The notes beneath the pieces were generated by a model that had not been told where the DNA came from, made no database searches, and saw only the letters and a program-made list of their open reading frames with translations. A DNA stretch of 64,000 nt from Diacronema lutheri (Eukaryota > Haptophyta > Pavlovophyceae > Pavlovales > Pavlovaceae), in the NCBI GenBank assembly GCA_019448385.1, contig JAGTXO010000071.1, positions 1-64,000 on the forward strand. Reading direction: 5' to 3'. Shown piece after piece: positions 18,775 through 29,802 of the stretch (positions are counted from its first letter, which is position 1; the number at the start of each line of letters is the position of its first letter). A program made the position numbers and the translations under genes.

Positions 18775-20678
18775 CTGCAGACTGTGGGCACGTCAGTGTC
18801 CGGATGGCGGCCCGGATGATACTTGGGAGAATTTACATGATGCCCTGGAGAATGCCCCGCTCTCCCACAACCAGGACCCGCCAGCGCGCCGAGCCTACTC
18901 GTTTGCCCGCGCCGCCTCTCTTTGCGCGCCCGAGCGCGGCCTCCGAGCGCGGCCAACGTCCTCCGGGGGCGTGCATCGTGGCTGCTCGGAGGGGCTGCGA
19001 CGCGGCGAAAGCTCGCTGCGCGGCCGCAACGTGAGCGCGCGCGCGCGGCCGCGCGCCGGCCTGCGCTGCTCTGCACGGCCGCGCGCCGGCCTGCGCAGCC
19101 TCGTCGCGCAGCGTGAGCGCGAGCGCGCGCGAGGTGAGCTCGGCGGATGGGTGCGCGGCGGCGTTGGCGGCGGGTGCGGCGGCAGGCTGGGCGGCGGGTT
19201 TGGACGGAGAGTGTCGGGGAAGAACGGGGCGCATCCTGGCTGGGAGTTGGACGGCGCCCACCACGCGCTGGCGGATCCTGGTTGCCACCACCACCCCCCC
19301 CCCCCCCCCCGGAGACGAGGACCAGGGGCATGGCCGACTCGCTGCGCCGCACAGCGCGCGGCGCGCGGCATGCTGCGCGACCTCAAGCACATCCAGCCGC
19401 GCTCCGCCCACGCAACGCGCGCAATGCCGCGTTGCACTGCAGGTGTGCACGTGCGGCTCTCACGCGCACTGTGTTGCACGAACGGCATCACGCCACCGAG
19501 CTGCGTCCGGACCACGCGCCGCGCGCAGGCGACCACACAGGGGCGCGCCGCGCCGCGCGTGCGCGCCCTCGCAACCGTTGCAGCACGCTCTGCCTTGCAC
19601 TGCGCCGAGCCGCCGCGCGCTGTGCGCGTGCATGCAGGGCGCACGCGTGCGACGAAGCGCGCGCGCGGCGAGGCGCGCGGGCGGCTCGCTGCGCGGGCGG
19701 CAACGCGCCCAGCTGCGCCCAGGCCAGGCGCGCGCCCGCGAGTGCCACCGGGACGCACTGCCCCCGCCGGGGTCGCCGCGCGCTCTGTGTGTGCGCTCGC
19801 GCGCTGCGAGCGCGGCGGAACGTTCGTGCATGGCGCGAAGAGCGCGGCACCCGAAGACGGCTGCCCCGAGCCCGCGCCGGGTGGCAGCGAGCGGCGGCAC
19901 CTCCTCGGCGAGCCCGCCCCGCGCCTTCCCCTCCACGTGGCGTTTTGAGGCAGACGGACACGCGCCCACACTGCGACTGGGCACGCTGCTCGAGGCAGAC
20001 ACGCACCCAACGCGCGCGCACCACGCGCCCGCGTCGGCGGGCCGGTGTGAACGAGCGAGAGCTCGGTGTCGCCAACGGGGGCACGGGCGCGACTTCGGTC
20101 CGCCTCTCGACGGACGCAGGCGACGCTGCCGGGAACTTCCCCGACGCCTGCACATCCAGGGCTTCGAGGTACAGAGCTGGGCAACAGTGCCGCTCGTCAC
20201 CGATGAGGCGGCCAAGCTCGCTATCCTTGCTGCCCTCGGCTCCACCAAACAGCCGGGCGACCCAACGGTTCGTGATCGCCTGGCCGCCAGGTGCGAACCG
20301 CGCCCGTGCAAGCGCTTCACCCGCATTCTCCGCCCCGCTGCGGACGTCCGCCTGCCGGCCGCGAACACGGCCGGTGCGCGTTGCCGCCTGGCCCAACACG
20401 AAAACCCGCCCGCCCCCGAGGCCGCAGGTCCTACCTGCCCAAGCGCAGCCCAACGGCACGCAGACAGCCCGCCTTGGCAACCGACTCGTGCGCGAGCGCT
20501 CCGCCCTCCACAAGAGCCTGCCCCACGCCACCGCCGACGCGGAGCCAGCGCAGCCGACGCCCCTCCGCGACGCTCGCGCCGCAAGGCGCAAGGGCCCCGG
20601 CGAGACGGCGTCAACCAAGCCCGCCGCTGGCACAGCGCCGGCACCCGGAGCCCACCCCAAGCCCCCGCGCACGCCTCG

Positions 20679-20723
<45 letters not shown>

Positions 20724-21285
20724 ATCGGCGGACCGATTGCGTTTTGGTGCGCCAGGCTCAATGCGCCATCGCAGTGGCGGGCCCGCAGACGCAGACGCTG
20801 ACATGCCCAACGCTGGGCACTGAGGCCGCAGGCCGGCCCTCCTGGACCTGGCGGGCGAGCTGCCCGCGCAGCGGCCACGCGAGCCTCGCACTGACCGTGG
20901 CGGTCGCTGCCACCGTGATAGCTGCGGGTGCGGCGGCCTTGGCCCCAACCCCATCATCCGTCTTCATCCCCGCCCTGCTCGCGCTCGCGGCCTACGTCGG
21001 CAATCCCTGCACCGGGATCCGCCCCGCGAAGTCCACACAAGACTTATCCGTGCTGCACGCCAGCCGCGCGCGCCGACGCGCGCCGCTCCCACACGCTCAC
21101 CTCCGTTTCCGCGGGCGGCCCAACGCCCCCCCCCCCCCCCCCCCCCTCCCCCCCCCCCCCCCCCCCCCCGGCAGGCGGCCATCGAGCCGCATTAGCACAC
21201 CCGCCCGGGGCCTCCCGCCGCACCCGCAGCGGCTCGGCGCCTTGAATCCTCCCGTCCCCCGGGGTGAGGCCTTCAACCCGGGCCC
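18775..21285. other. Gene-poor stretch with homopolymer tracts
   Basis: No gene is supported here on either strand, although random frames stay open because of the GC content. It contains a C run near 19,297-19,310, a C run of about 40 at 20,680-20,722, and a C run interrupted by a few T at 21,126-21,171. A short minus-strand piece near 20,150-20,300 has balanced amino-acid use but matches nothing recognised. It separates the giant array from the USP-type gene. Confidence 0.5.
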
Positions 21286-21420
21286 AGCGCGCTCCGACTG
21301 CCTCACGCGCGCCAGCGCCAACCTCGGCGGCATGGTAGACCCCGAGCGAAAAGCCGCACTTCTCGCCGTCCTCGTCAGGCGCAAGTACGTTATCCTGCTC
21401 CTACTGCCGACGCGGCTCCC
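21286..21420 (+). mobile_element. Possible LINE endonuclease remnant
   Basis: The plus strand reads TRASANLGGMVDPERKAALL then VLVRRKYVILLL. This resembles the start of the apurinic-type endonuclease of non-LTR retrotransposons, where a strand with Asn-x-x-Gly is followed by a helix and a strand ending in the Gln-Glu-Thr region. Only this short piece is recognisable and no reverse transcriptase follows. It could be chance. Confidence 0.22.
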
Positions 21421-21712
21421 GCGCGCGCGGACTACTACGCCGGGCAGATCGCCGCAGACGCACGTGAGTGCACACGTGCGGACAAGGCGCACACGCTCGA
21501 CGTCCAGTTAGCGCACGTGCACGTGCGCGCCACTGGTCACATTTGAGCGTCCGTGCTCGCCCACAGCGTCGCCATCCACAAGATGCGCGCTGGAGCCATC
21601 CAAGCAGGGCTCTGCCTGCTCGGCTTCCGCAAGGCAATTTGGGCCGCGGACAGCGGACAGCGGACGGCGTGCGCGTGCGAGGTGCGAAAGGAGGAAGAAG
21701 GTAGGGAGAGTT

Positions 21713-21743
<31 letters not shown>

Positions 21744-22034
21744 GGGGGGGGCACAGCGGCCGCCGGAGACGAGGACGCACTCACCGCTGTTGGCAATGCG
21801 CGCGTCACGGAGACAACTTGGCGGGCCTCGCACGCAGCTGGGCCGATCGCCGCCGTAGAGATGTCTGCAGCCGTCTCCGCGATGCCGATCGTCGCATCTG
21901 TTGGCACCGCTGCCATCTGCCGCACCCGCGGCCAGGCTGCCGGCAAGGTCGGCGCGTCGGGCTCCGAGCTCGGCCACGCAGGCGATGCGGCCGACGGCGG
22001 TGACGCTGAGCCCAGCGCCGGGTCCAACGGCTCC
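21421..22034. other. Gene-poor stretch with GT and poly-G tract
   Basis: A (GT)n run at 21,712-21,726 leads directly into a G run of about 25 to 21,751. The C-terminal end of the USP-type gene may extend into this stretch on the minus strand, where an Ala/Pro-rich frame stays open. Nothing else is supported. Confidence 0.4.
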
Positions 22035-23180
22035 ACGTCGAGCCGGCTGTGAACGAGCATGCTCGCACCACTTGCCCACGCCAGCGCGTCGGACTCAGGC
22101 ACGTTGTAGATCTGCGCGGGCAACGCGCGTGCGTGCGGCAGGCGCGCGCGCGAGCTTTCAGGCCACGCGCGCGTGCCGCGCGGGAGGACGGGGCGGTCGC
22201 GGCTGCGCTCGACCGCCGGTCGCGGCACCGAGCGACCGTGCGCGCCGCCGCACGTTGTAGTCGTCGCACGGAAACCAAGCCTCGTTGCGGAGCACGATGG
22301 CGACAAGGTGCCCGCTCATCGGCCCCTCGCCCACGTGCACCACGCCGGCGACGGGGAGGTGGTCGCGCCCGCCGAGCAGCAGCCGCGGCGCGCACACGAG
22401 CGCGCGGTTGTTCTTGCACTGCGAGCCATTGCCGCGCGTCGTGCGCGGCGCCTCGACAGCAATGCTGGCTGGCGTGAGCACGCCCGAGTGGCCCGCGTTC
22501 GTGTGGCGATCCCGCGGCGGCCCAGCGGCGCCCCCCAGAGCGTGTGCAAGCGCGCGCGCCGCATCGCCGCCGACGCTGACGAGTACGGCGATGCCCTCGC
22601 CGGCCTCTGAAGGCACGGCGATCTGCTCGAGCACTGGCCCGACGCGTGTGTCGGCTTCAAAGGCCGCAGCGAGCCCGGGCACTCGGCCGAGCAGCAACCG
22701 GAAGAACTCAGCGGCATCCTGCGGCGTCCTTCGCGCGCCACGGCCCGAGATGACGTCGATGACGGACACAAGACACAGCCGTGTCGGCGCCCTGGTGTCC
22801 TCGATCAGCGTGCCAAAGTCCCGAAAACGCGCCCTCTCGACGCTGTTGGCACGGCGCGAAGCGGAGCGAAGCATCGCACGGAGCATGTTCAGGGCGAAGA
22901 GCGATTGCATAAGGACGGTCGTGTAGCACGCGCTGCCCTCGTTTTTCGCGCCTGCGCCGCGCCGCGCAGCGCCGGGTGTGCGGGGTGCGCACGCACGGTT
23001 TGCGGCGGGATGGAGGGAGGCTGGCTGGGCGCGCGCCGAGCCCGGCAAGCCGTGCAGGCGCTCACCACGCGGCACGCCGGGCACTCTCACCGGCCACATC
23101 GGGCCGTCAAACGCGTCTTCCACAGGCTGCCGACCGACGACGTAAAACTTGCTCAAGGCGCCGCGCCGTGCACGCGCCAT
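22035..23180 (-). CDS. Ubiquitin-specific protease (USP) family deubiquitinase
   Basis: The minus strand encodes the three USP boxes in order. The Cys box is KNEGSACYTTVLMQSLF (22.95-22.90 kb, catalytic Cys). The QDA box is TPQDAAEFFRLLL (22.73-22.69 kb). The His box is GHLVAIVLRNEAWFPCDDYN (22.32-22.26 kb), continuing as NVPESDALAWASGASMLVHS. USPs remove ubiquitin from proteins. The His box and last strand are joined by a clear intron (about 22,253-22,112) with GTGCGG and GCGCAG borders like those of the host genes in this window. A second, short candidate intron lies just before the Cys box (22,996-22,952). The start used is the ATG at 23,180 before KFYVVGRQPVEDAFDG. The protein is short for a USP, near the minimal catalytic domain, and its exact C-terminus is unclear. 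Host gene or cargo of the adjoining element are both possible. Confidence 0.68.
22951..22996 (-). other. Candidate short intron in USP gene
   Basis: A GTGCGTGC donor and GCGCAG acceptor flank about 45 bases. Removing them joins the codons for HPAANR to AKNEGSACY in frame. It is shorter than the other introns in this window, so the join is less certain than the one at 22,112-22,253. Confidence 0.35.
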
Positions 23181-24421
23181 GCGCGCGCTGTTGCGGGCTG
23201 CGCAGCAGGGACGACGGGGGAATCGGCGAGCGAGGGTTGGGCGCAGATCAGCGTGGTGGCGCGGCAAGACGAGCGCGCGCCGGGCGCCTGGCGCGGAGGC
23301 GCCCCGCGCGAGGACGCGAGCCGCTTCTCGCACCGGACGGGCGCCCACGCGCAAGCCGGCTTTCGAGGGCTGGTGGATGGTGGCAGATGCCGAAACGGAC
23401 ACATGGAATGATGCGTCGGCGGCGCGAGCGCGGGACGATCTTGCCCGGGCAATTTTGCGCACGCTGCCAGCGCGCGTATGCGTGCGCATGCAGCGGGCGG
23501 CGCGCACGTTGCGCGTGACGGGGCGCCGAGCGGCACACCGGCGGGGACGCGCTCGCCGCTGCCGTGGCATCGTACGCTGCCTGCGTGCTGGCCCGCACGC
23601 ACGTTGCCGGCGCGAGGGGACGGCGAGTGCGCCTCGGCCGAACAGGCGCGAACGTTACGCCCGAGCGCGTGGCCGGGCCCCGCCGACTGCACGCAGCGCC
23701 GGCCCAGGCGCGCATCCGCCCGACGCGGATTTGGACGACGCATCGACCGGCACGCCGAGCGTCTGCGCCCGCCTCGCGGCCGGTCGCGCCGGCCCCTCTT
23801 CGGCCCGAGGCCGCACGTCCGCCGCGCGCCGCTTTGGCGCGCGGCGCGGCGCTCCCGGAACGCGCATGGCACACGCGCGGTGCGCGGGCACGCCCGCAAC
23901 GCGCCATTCCAGCGCGAGCAGTTCGGCAAGCTTGCAGCGCGCGAGCAGCCGGGCATGTGCCGCGGAAACACAGTTCGCTGTGTGCGCCGGCCGCGACGAC
24001 ACGGCGTAGCGGCGCGAGGCTGGCCGCCGGGGCCACGGGCGTACTGCCGTGGCGCGACGCCATGGTATGAGCATTAAATTCATCGGGGGGTGGGGTGGGG
24101 GGGGGGGGGGCGCGTTGTGCGCACTTGGCGCGCGAGTAGTGCGAGTGGCGGGCGAGCCTCGTCGCCCACGGAGCCCGCCCCCGGCTCGGCGGCGCGCCGC
24201 CTGCTCGCCGGGTCGCGCACCGCCGTCGCCGCCGCTGCGCACTTGCCCAGCTTGCCGGCAGGCGGCAGGCGGCGGCGACGGCGGCAGCGGCGGCTGCGGC
24301 TGCGGCGCGAGCGCGACGCCGGGCGGCGGCAGCGCCGACGGCACGCGCGCAGCGGCGACCCACGCGGCGGCGGGCAGCGCGCCAGCGTGAGGCCCCTGCG
24401 CGCCGGCCGCATTGGCGCCGC
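23181..24421. other. Stretch without a supported gene
   Basis: Long frames are open on both strands but are Arg/Ala-rich without recognisable motifs. A G run lies at 24,088-24,109. Nothing else is seen between the USP-type gene and the hairpin cluster. Confidence 0.4.
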
Positions 24422-24553
24422 CCTGCGCGCCCTAGAAGGGCGCGCAGGTACGCGGGCCGGTCGCGCGGCGCGCGGTGCTGGCGAGCACCCGACGGCTGCG
24501 CGTCGGCGCGAGCGGCGCGGCGGGCGTCGCGCCGGCGGGTGCTGGCCAGCACC
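24422..24553. repeat. Cluster of three hairpins
   Basis: A perfect 12-bp stem with a 3-base loop lies at 24,422-24,448 (CCTGCGCGCCCT / AGGGCGCGCAGG). A 6-bp stem follows at 24,474-24,489 (GGTGCT / AGCACC). A perfect 16-bp palindrome GGTGCTGGCCAGCACC lies at 24,538-24,553. They sit just past the 3' end of the helicase coding region. They could act in transcript ending or as an element end, or reflect GC-rich sequence. Confidence 0.55.
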
Positions 24554-24639
24554 GCGCGCCGGCGGCGCGCCCGCCGCCAGCGCGCCGCCCGCCGCCGGCG
24601 CCGCGCGCGCCGTCCGCGCCCGCCGCCACCGCGCGCCGC

Positions 24640-27079
24640 CGCCGCGCATTCGCGCGCGGCGGCGACGGCGGCCGCGGCGAGCGCCGCCGCCGCCGCCTCG
24701 CCACCGCTGACCGCGCGGAGCACCTCTTTGAAGACGACGCTGCGCGTCACGAGGTCCGGGCCGAGCGCAAAGCGGACGCGCGACGTGTGCCCGACGCGCG
24801 AAGCGGCCACGTGGAGCTGGCCGTGCGTGAAGCACGGCTCGGCGAGCCACACGCCCGCGCACCCGAGCGCTTGCCCCTGCGCCTCGTTACGCCGGCCGCA
24901 CCGGGGAACTGGCGGCGCATCCGCACAAGCGCGAACGTGCCGTCGTCGGGCGAGTGGTGGTCGACACGCGCGACGAGCACGGTGCTGTCGCGCCCGGCGG
25001 CCGCGCCGGGGCGTGCGCACTCGAGCAGCCGGCCGCCGGCGCGCACGCCGCGCACGATCAGCCGCGTGCCGCCGCACACCCCCTCGCCGGGCGAGAGGTT
25101 GCGCGGCAGCATCACCACCATCCCGGGCTTCAGGTCGAGGACGCGGTGCGGCATCTGCGCGTGCTCGAGCGAGTCGAGGAATTCGACCGACGCCCGCGCA
25201 ATCTGCTTGCCCGCCCCGTCGTCGCGCCAGCTCGTCCGCCGACGCGCACCTCGCCGCCGCGCCCGGGAAGCGGCCGATCGCCAGCCAGTTGATCCGCGCC
25301 ACGTCCGTCTGCTTGGCGCAGAGCACCGCGCGGTCGCACAGCGAGCCGTCGTCGGTCCAACACGTCGCGCCGTGGACAAAGTCGTCACGAGCTCCGTCGG
25401 GTAGGCCGAGCCCACGCGGATGGGGACGCCGCCGACGGCCTCGGGCAGCTGCACGGGATCGAGCGGGAATGCGCCGGGCATGGCCCCGGCCGCCGGCACC
25501 GCCGCGGGAACGGCGCCGTCGCCGGGGCTGCGCAGCAGCTCCGCCCACTCGCCCGCGCCGAGCGCGTCGCCCGTGTCGCGCGCCGCGCTCGAGGCGCGAA
25601 CGTTCTCGACCAAGGCGTGCTGCCGATCGTGCTGCCACGGCGCCGAGTACTTGAGGCAGGAGCGCACGATCTGCGCGCGCGAGCCGCGCCGCACCACCGG
25701 CAAGCACTGGCGAAAGTCGCCGGCGAGCAGCAGCGTCTCGCCGCCGAAGCGCTCGTCGACGCCCGTCACGTCGCGCAAACACCGATCAGGCGAGTCGAGG
25801 TGGCACCGCGTCTGCATCGGCGCCTCGTCCCACACGACCAGCCGCCGCGGCGGCCAGGGAGCGCCCGCGCTCGGAGCGCGGCACGCCATTGAACGGCTTG
25901 CCCGTCGGAGTCGGCACCGCCGGGCACCTTGAAGGTCAAGTGGAAGGTGCGGCCGTCGGGCAGCAGCGTGGCGGCGACGCCCGAGGACGCGCCCACGACG
26001 ACCGCGTGCCCATCCGCGCGCACGGCGGCGATAATGGCGCGCTCGACGAACGTCTTGCCCGTTCCGCCCGGCGCGTCGCAAAGATGCAGCCGGTTGCCCA
26101 CGCCGCGCAGCGCCGATTTGACGACCGCGCCGTGGAGCGCGCACTGCTGGCCGCCCTCGGCCATCGCCGCGCGCGCCGCCGCCGCGCTCGCAGCCCGCTC
26201 GGCGCGACGGTAGCCCTGCGCGCGCGCGAGCTCGCGCCCGCCCGGCCCGGCCGGCGCGCGCGCCGTGCGCAGACCGGCCACCGCCGCGAGCGCCGCCGCG
26301 CGCTCGCGCTCGTCGGGCACGTACAGCCCCGTGGAGTCGAACGTGTCGGCCCAGGCGGGCACGCCGTACGAGGCGAAGGCGTCCGAGCCGGGCTGCGGCC
26401 GCTGCTCGGCGCGCTTCAGGAGCATGACCCCGCACACGTTCCACTTGGTGCCAAACATCGAGCCCGGGAGCCCCGTGTAGACGCGGTCGAGCTGCGTGGC
26501 GATGGCGCAGACGTCCTCGTGCCGGATCTCGTCGACCGGTTCGCGCCGCGCGTCGACGAGCGGCACGACGCGCTCGGAGCCCGCCCACGTGAACGTGCGC
26601 GTCGACATGTTCAGCCGCGTGTGCGCGAGCGTGTCGTCCTCGTACTTGGGCTTGACGGCGGGCGAGAGCTTGCCGCGCACCTCCTCCTTCGAGAGGCCGC
26701 GCGTGTTGAGCAGCTCCTTCTGGCGCGCGTGCACCGTCTCGACGCGCTGATCGTCGATGGCGCGCAGGGCGCCAAAGTAGGCGTCCATCTGCGCGAGCGG
26801 CGCGCCTTCAATCGGCAGCTCCTTGTCGGTCACGCCGGCCGTGTACGCCGCCTTGTCGACGTCCGTCGGCCCGTACATGGTGCCAAAGTTGCCGTCGCCC
26901 GTGAGCTCGGGCCAGTCGACGACGCAGGGCGGCGAGACGAAGGCGAGCGCGCGGCGCGACGGCCCGTAGCTCAGCTTGTCGACCGTGCGCGCCTGCTCGC
27001 TCGGCTTGACCGGCCGCGTGCTCACGATCTCGCAGTTGACGAGCGCCGCGTCGAAGGCGCGCAGGTCGATGGCGGCCAT
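24640..27079 (-). CDS. Pif1-type helicase with N-terminal ssDNA-binding-like domain, frame-broken
   Basis: Starting at ATG 27,079 (MAAIDLRAFD), the first 250 residues include a GDGNFGTMYGPTD motif and a GSMFGTKW motif. These recall the viral/dinoflagellate ssDNA-binding DUF5871-type fold, from memory and unverified. The helicase follows with Walker A DAPGGTGKTF (26.08-26.05 kb), motif Ia GASSGVAATLLPDGRTFH, Walker B LVVWDEAPM (25.84-25.81 kb), LLLAGDFRQCLPVV, then FPGAAARC and PGMVVMLPRNLSPGEGVCGG, and motif VI QLHVAASRVGHTSRV (24.83-24.79 kb). This is the full Pif1 superfamily 1B set. The motifs fall in more than one minus-strand frame, with a few small frame changes, so the copy is decayed or contains indels. 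Pif1 helicases unwind DNA 5'-3'; genes of this kind are common in protist mobile elements and large viruses. Confidence 0.75.
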
Positions 27080-27290
27080 GGTCGTTGTGCGCGGGAGATC
27101 ACGCTGCAGGCGGCTCCACAGTAGGTTCGAGAAAAAAAAAAGCTGGGCCAACGGTCAGTCGAGCGCCACAAGCAATCCTCGGGAGCCGGTGGCCCAACCC
27201 AACCCAACGATCTTCGTCGCCACCCTTCGCGCGTTTTCCGTTCGCGCCCAAGCAGACAATGAGACCACAATCTCGGTGCTGCTCGGCGCG

Positions 27291-27554
27291 ATGATGGGCC
27301 TCAGCGGCTCGGTGGCGATCGTGCTCTACGTGCGCGCGCGACGTCGCGAGGTGCAGCACGGGCGCGTGGCGACGCCGCGCATCATCCAGCGCCAGCTCGA
27401 GCTGCAGCTGCCGTGGGGCCGGCCGGACGAGGCATCCGTCGCCTCGCGTGCCGAAACGCCGGGCGTCGAGGCCGCGTCGCGCTCGGTGCGCGACGCGGCG
27501 CCCGAGCCGGACCCGGACGAGGGCTACGTGCGCGTGGCGAGCGCGGCGTTCTGA
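27291..27554 (+). CDS. Small single-span membrane protein, unknown
   Basis: The frame ending at the TGA of 27,552-27,554 encodes a hydrophobic segment (ISVLLGAMMGLSGSVAIVLY), then RARRRE, then a hydrophilic tail ending EPDPDEGYVRVASAAF. The basic residues after the span suggest the tail stays in the cytosol. The ATG pair at 27,291 falls inside the span; coding may begin further upstream in the same frame. It lies head to head with the helicase start (27,079). No family is recognised. Confidence 0.4.
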   Translation: MMGLSGSVAIVLYVRARRREVQHGRVATPRIIQRQLELQLPWGRPDEASVASRAETPGVEAASRSVRDAAPEPDPDEGYVRVASAAF

Positions 27555-27636
27555 GGCGCGCACGACGTCGCCCAGCCAGAGCAGCCCGGGGCGGGGCGAG
27601 TCCGGCTGCGCGGAGGTCCGGCTCGAGCGGGCGGGC

Positions 27637-27985
27637 GCCATGCTCTGAGGCGCCGCCGCTTTCTAAAAGGGTGTAGGGTGTAGGGTGTAGGATGCAAAAC
27701 AAGCCCTCCCCACATTTGGGCCCGACGTCATTCCTTCTTCGAAGCCGTGACGTTACTCACATACGAGTACTTTTACTTAGTGTAGGATGTATCTATTCTC
27801 TAAGTATTTGCATAGTGTAGGGTGTAGGATAAGTACGGTTACGAAAGTCCTACAGGGAGTGAAGGAATGACGCTGTGACGAAAGAAGGAATGACGTCGGG
27901 CCCAGATGTGGGGAGGGCTTGTTTTGCATCCTACACCCTACACCCTACACCCTTTTGAAAAGCGGCGGCGCCTCAGAGCATGGCG
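27637..27985 (+). mobile_element. Non-autonomous inverted-repeat element (MITE-like), copy 1
   Basis: An AT-richer block is bounded by inverted repeats of about 100 bp. The left end reads CGCCATGCTCTGAGGCG, then CTTTCTAAAAGGGTGTAGGG with GGGTGTA repeated three times, then GCCCTCCCCACATTTGGG. The right end is its reverse complement with few differences. The interior holds further GTGTAGG units and no gene. Length and structure fit a MITE of a DNA transposon; the family is unknown and target-site duplications were not clear. Confidence 0.65.
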
Positions 27986-28186
27986 GCTCGACAGCATGGC
28001 GCCTATACAGCATGGCGTCGTCCAGCGTCACGCCGCGTCGTGGTCCTGCCGCTCCTCCGTGGCGCACGGATGGCGCTCCTCCGTGACGCAGCCGAACGAC
28101 GTCGCGGCGTCACGGCCCGGGCGCAGTCGCCATCCTGGACGCCACGCTGGACGACGCCATGCTGTCGAGGCGCCATGCTGTCGAGC
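27986..28186. repeat. Spacer with inverted GCATGGCG units
   Basis: The spacer between the two MITE-like copies starts with three AGCATGGCG-type units and ends with three CGCCATGCT-type units in opposite orientation, with GTCGTCCAGCGT and ACGCTGGACGAC also mirrored. It continues the fold-back symmetry of the flanking copies. No gene is seen. Confidence 0.55.
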
Positions 28187-28520
28187 CGCCATGCTCCGAG
28201 GCGCCGCCGCTTTCTAAAAGGGTGTAGGGTGTAGGGTGTAGGATGCAAAACAAGCCCTCCCCACATTTGGGCCCGACGTCATTCCTTCTTTCGTCACAGC
28301 GTCATTCCTTCTCCCCCCTATGGGACTTTCATAACCGTACTTATCCTACACCCTACACTATGCAAATACCTAGAGAATAGATACATCCTACACTAAGTAA
28401 AGGTACTCGTATGTGAGTAACGTCACGGCTTCGAAGAAGGAATGACGTCGGGCCCAAATGTGGGGAGGGCTTGTTTTGCATCCTACACCCTACACCCTAC
28501 ACCCTTTTAGAAAGCGGCGC
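28187..28520 (-). mobile_element. Non-autonomous inverted-repeat element (MITE-like), copy 2, inverted
   Basis: This copy carries the same ends as copy 1, and its interior is the reverse complement of copy 1 with only scattered differences (for example ATGTATCTATTCTCT in copy 1 appears as AGAGAATAGATACAT here). The two copies lie about 200 bp apart and point in opposite directions, so the whole of 27,637-28,520 is one large imperfect palindrome. The right border stops at AGAAAGCGGCG. Confidence 0.65.
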
Positions 28521-28936
28521 CGAAGGTGGGAGGATGCCACCCGTATGCGCGCGTTTGAACGTGCGCGGACGGCCGTTGGCTTCGCGCCCTTTCGCCCACG
28601 GTTTGCGCGCCAACGGACCAGTCCTCCGCGGGCGCCGCGCATCGTCTCAGGGGCGGTCGGTGTGGTACGCCGCGCGCATCGTCAGCGCCGCGGCGTCGAG
28701 CTCGGCGAGCGAGGGCGCGTACGTGACGCCGCTCAGCACCTCGTCCGCGCCCGCCCTCGTCGCGCTCGCCGCCTCCGCAGTGCGCGCAGGCGGCTTCGTG
28801 ACGGCACGCGAGGCCACGCCGCGCGCCGCAGGTGCCTTCGCGCGCTGCATCGTCTGTCTGCCGGTCCGACGCGCTCTGCTCTGAACGAACGGACGGCACG
28901 CCCGACGAGATCTCGTCGCGTGCACGCTCGCACAGC

Positions 28937-29769
28937 ATGTACCCCCAGAACGTCTCCGAGCTGCTGCCCGACGAGATCTTCGGCGACGAGCTGCTCGTCG
29001 ACCGGCACTACCGCGTGCGCATCCTTCAGCGCGTCGCCCGCCGCCGCGATGCGGCCGAGGCCAACTTTTGGCTCGACGGCGGGCCCGCCGACTCGGTCGT
29101 CGGCGCGTGCATGTGCGGCCGAATCTACGCGCTCAAGTGCATGGGCCGGCTCGTCCGCGGCGCCCGGATCCTCGCGCTGCTGCGCAAAAATGTGGCGCTC
29201 GCCACGTGCCGCGCACACCTCATGGGCCACATGCTCCAGCGCATCGTCGGCGACAGCGGCGTCGCGCGGCTGCTGCAGCTGGTTGCAGCTCGTTCGCGAG
29301 GATCACGACACGCTCAACGCCGAGCACCAGGCCTTGGAAGCACAGCATGACACCGGCCAAGTCATGCGACGGCATGTGCGCGCGCGCCGACGCGCTCTCC
29401 AAGGACCTCGCACGGGCGCACGAGCACGCTCACAAGCTCGATGGCTATCTGGTGTGGTGCAGCGAGCGCCTCGGTGAGAGTGACTCTTTCAACGGAGCGC
29501 TCGAGAACCTGAACACGCGGTGCAGCATGAGATGTGCTGGCTCCACGCCGAGATGTCGTCGCTCGTTGCGAGTTCGCCCGAGGCTTACGCGAACGACAGC
29601 GAGGCCACCGACTTCAAGGACCACGGCGTGTGCGTCGAGTTCGATGTCTTCAACCGCGACGGGGTCGAGGGCGCGCCCGTGCCCGCGACCGCGCCCACGA
29701 AGGCAGAGCCGGGCATCGAGTCCGAGTGCATCGCGCCCGCACAGGCAGAGCCGGGCAGCGAGTCCGAAG

Positions 29770-29802
<33 letters not shown>

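Noticed and set aside
1-27080. Polinton, giant-virus provirus or retroelement
   Set aside because: No capsid, packaging ATPase, protein-primed polymerase, integrase or reverse transcriptase was recognised. Helicase, YqaJ-like and protease modules alone do not make the case.
22035-27080. Helitron
   Set aside because: Pif1 motifs fit, but no HUH Rep motif was found upstream and no TC start or CTRR end could be fixed, despite hairpins at 24.4 kb.
27660-28510. Interstitial telomere
   Set aside because: GGGTGTA occurs only three times at each end and is part of a defined inverted-repeat element present twice.
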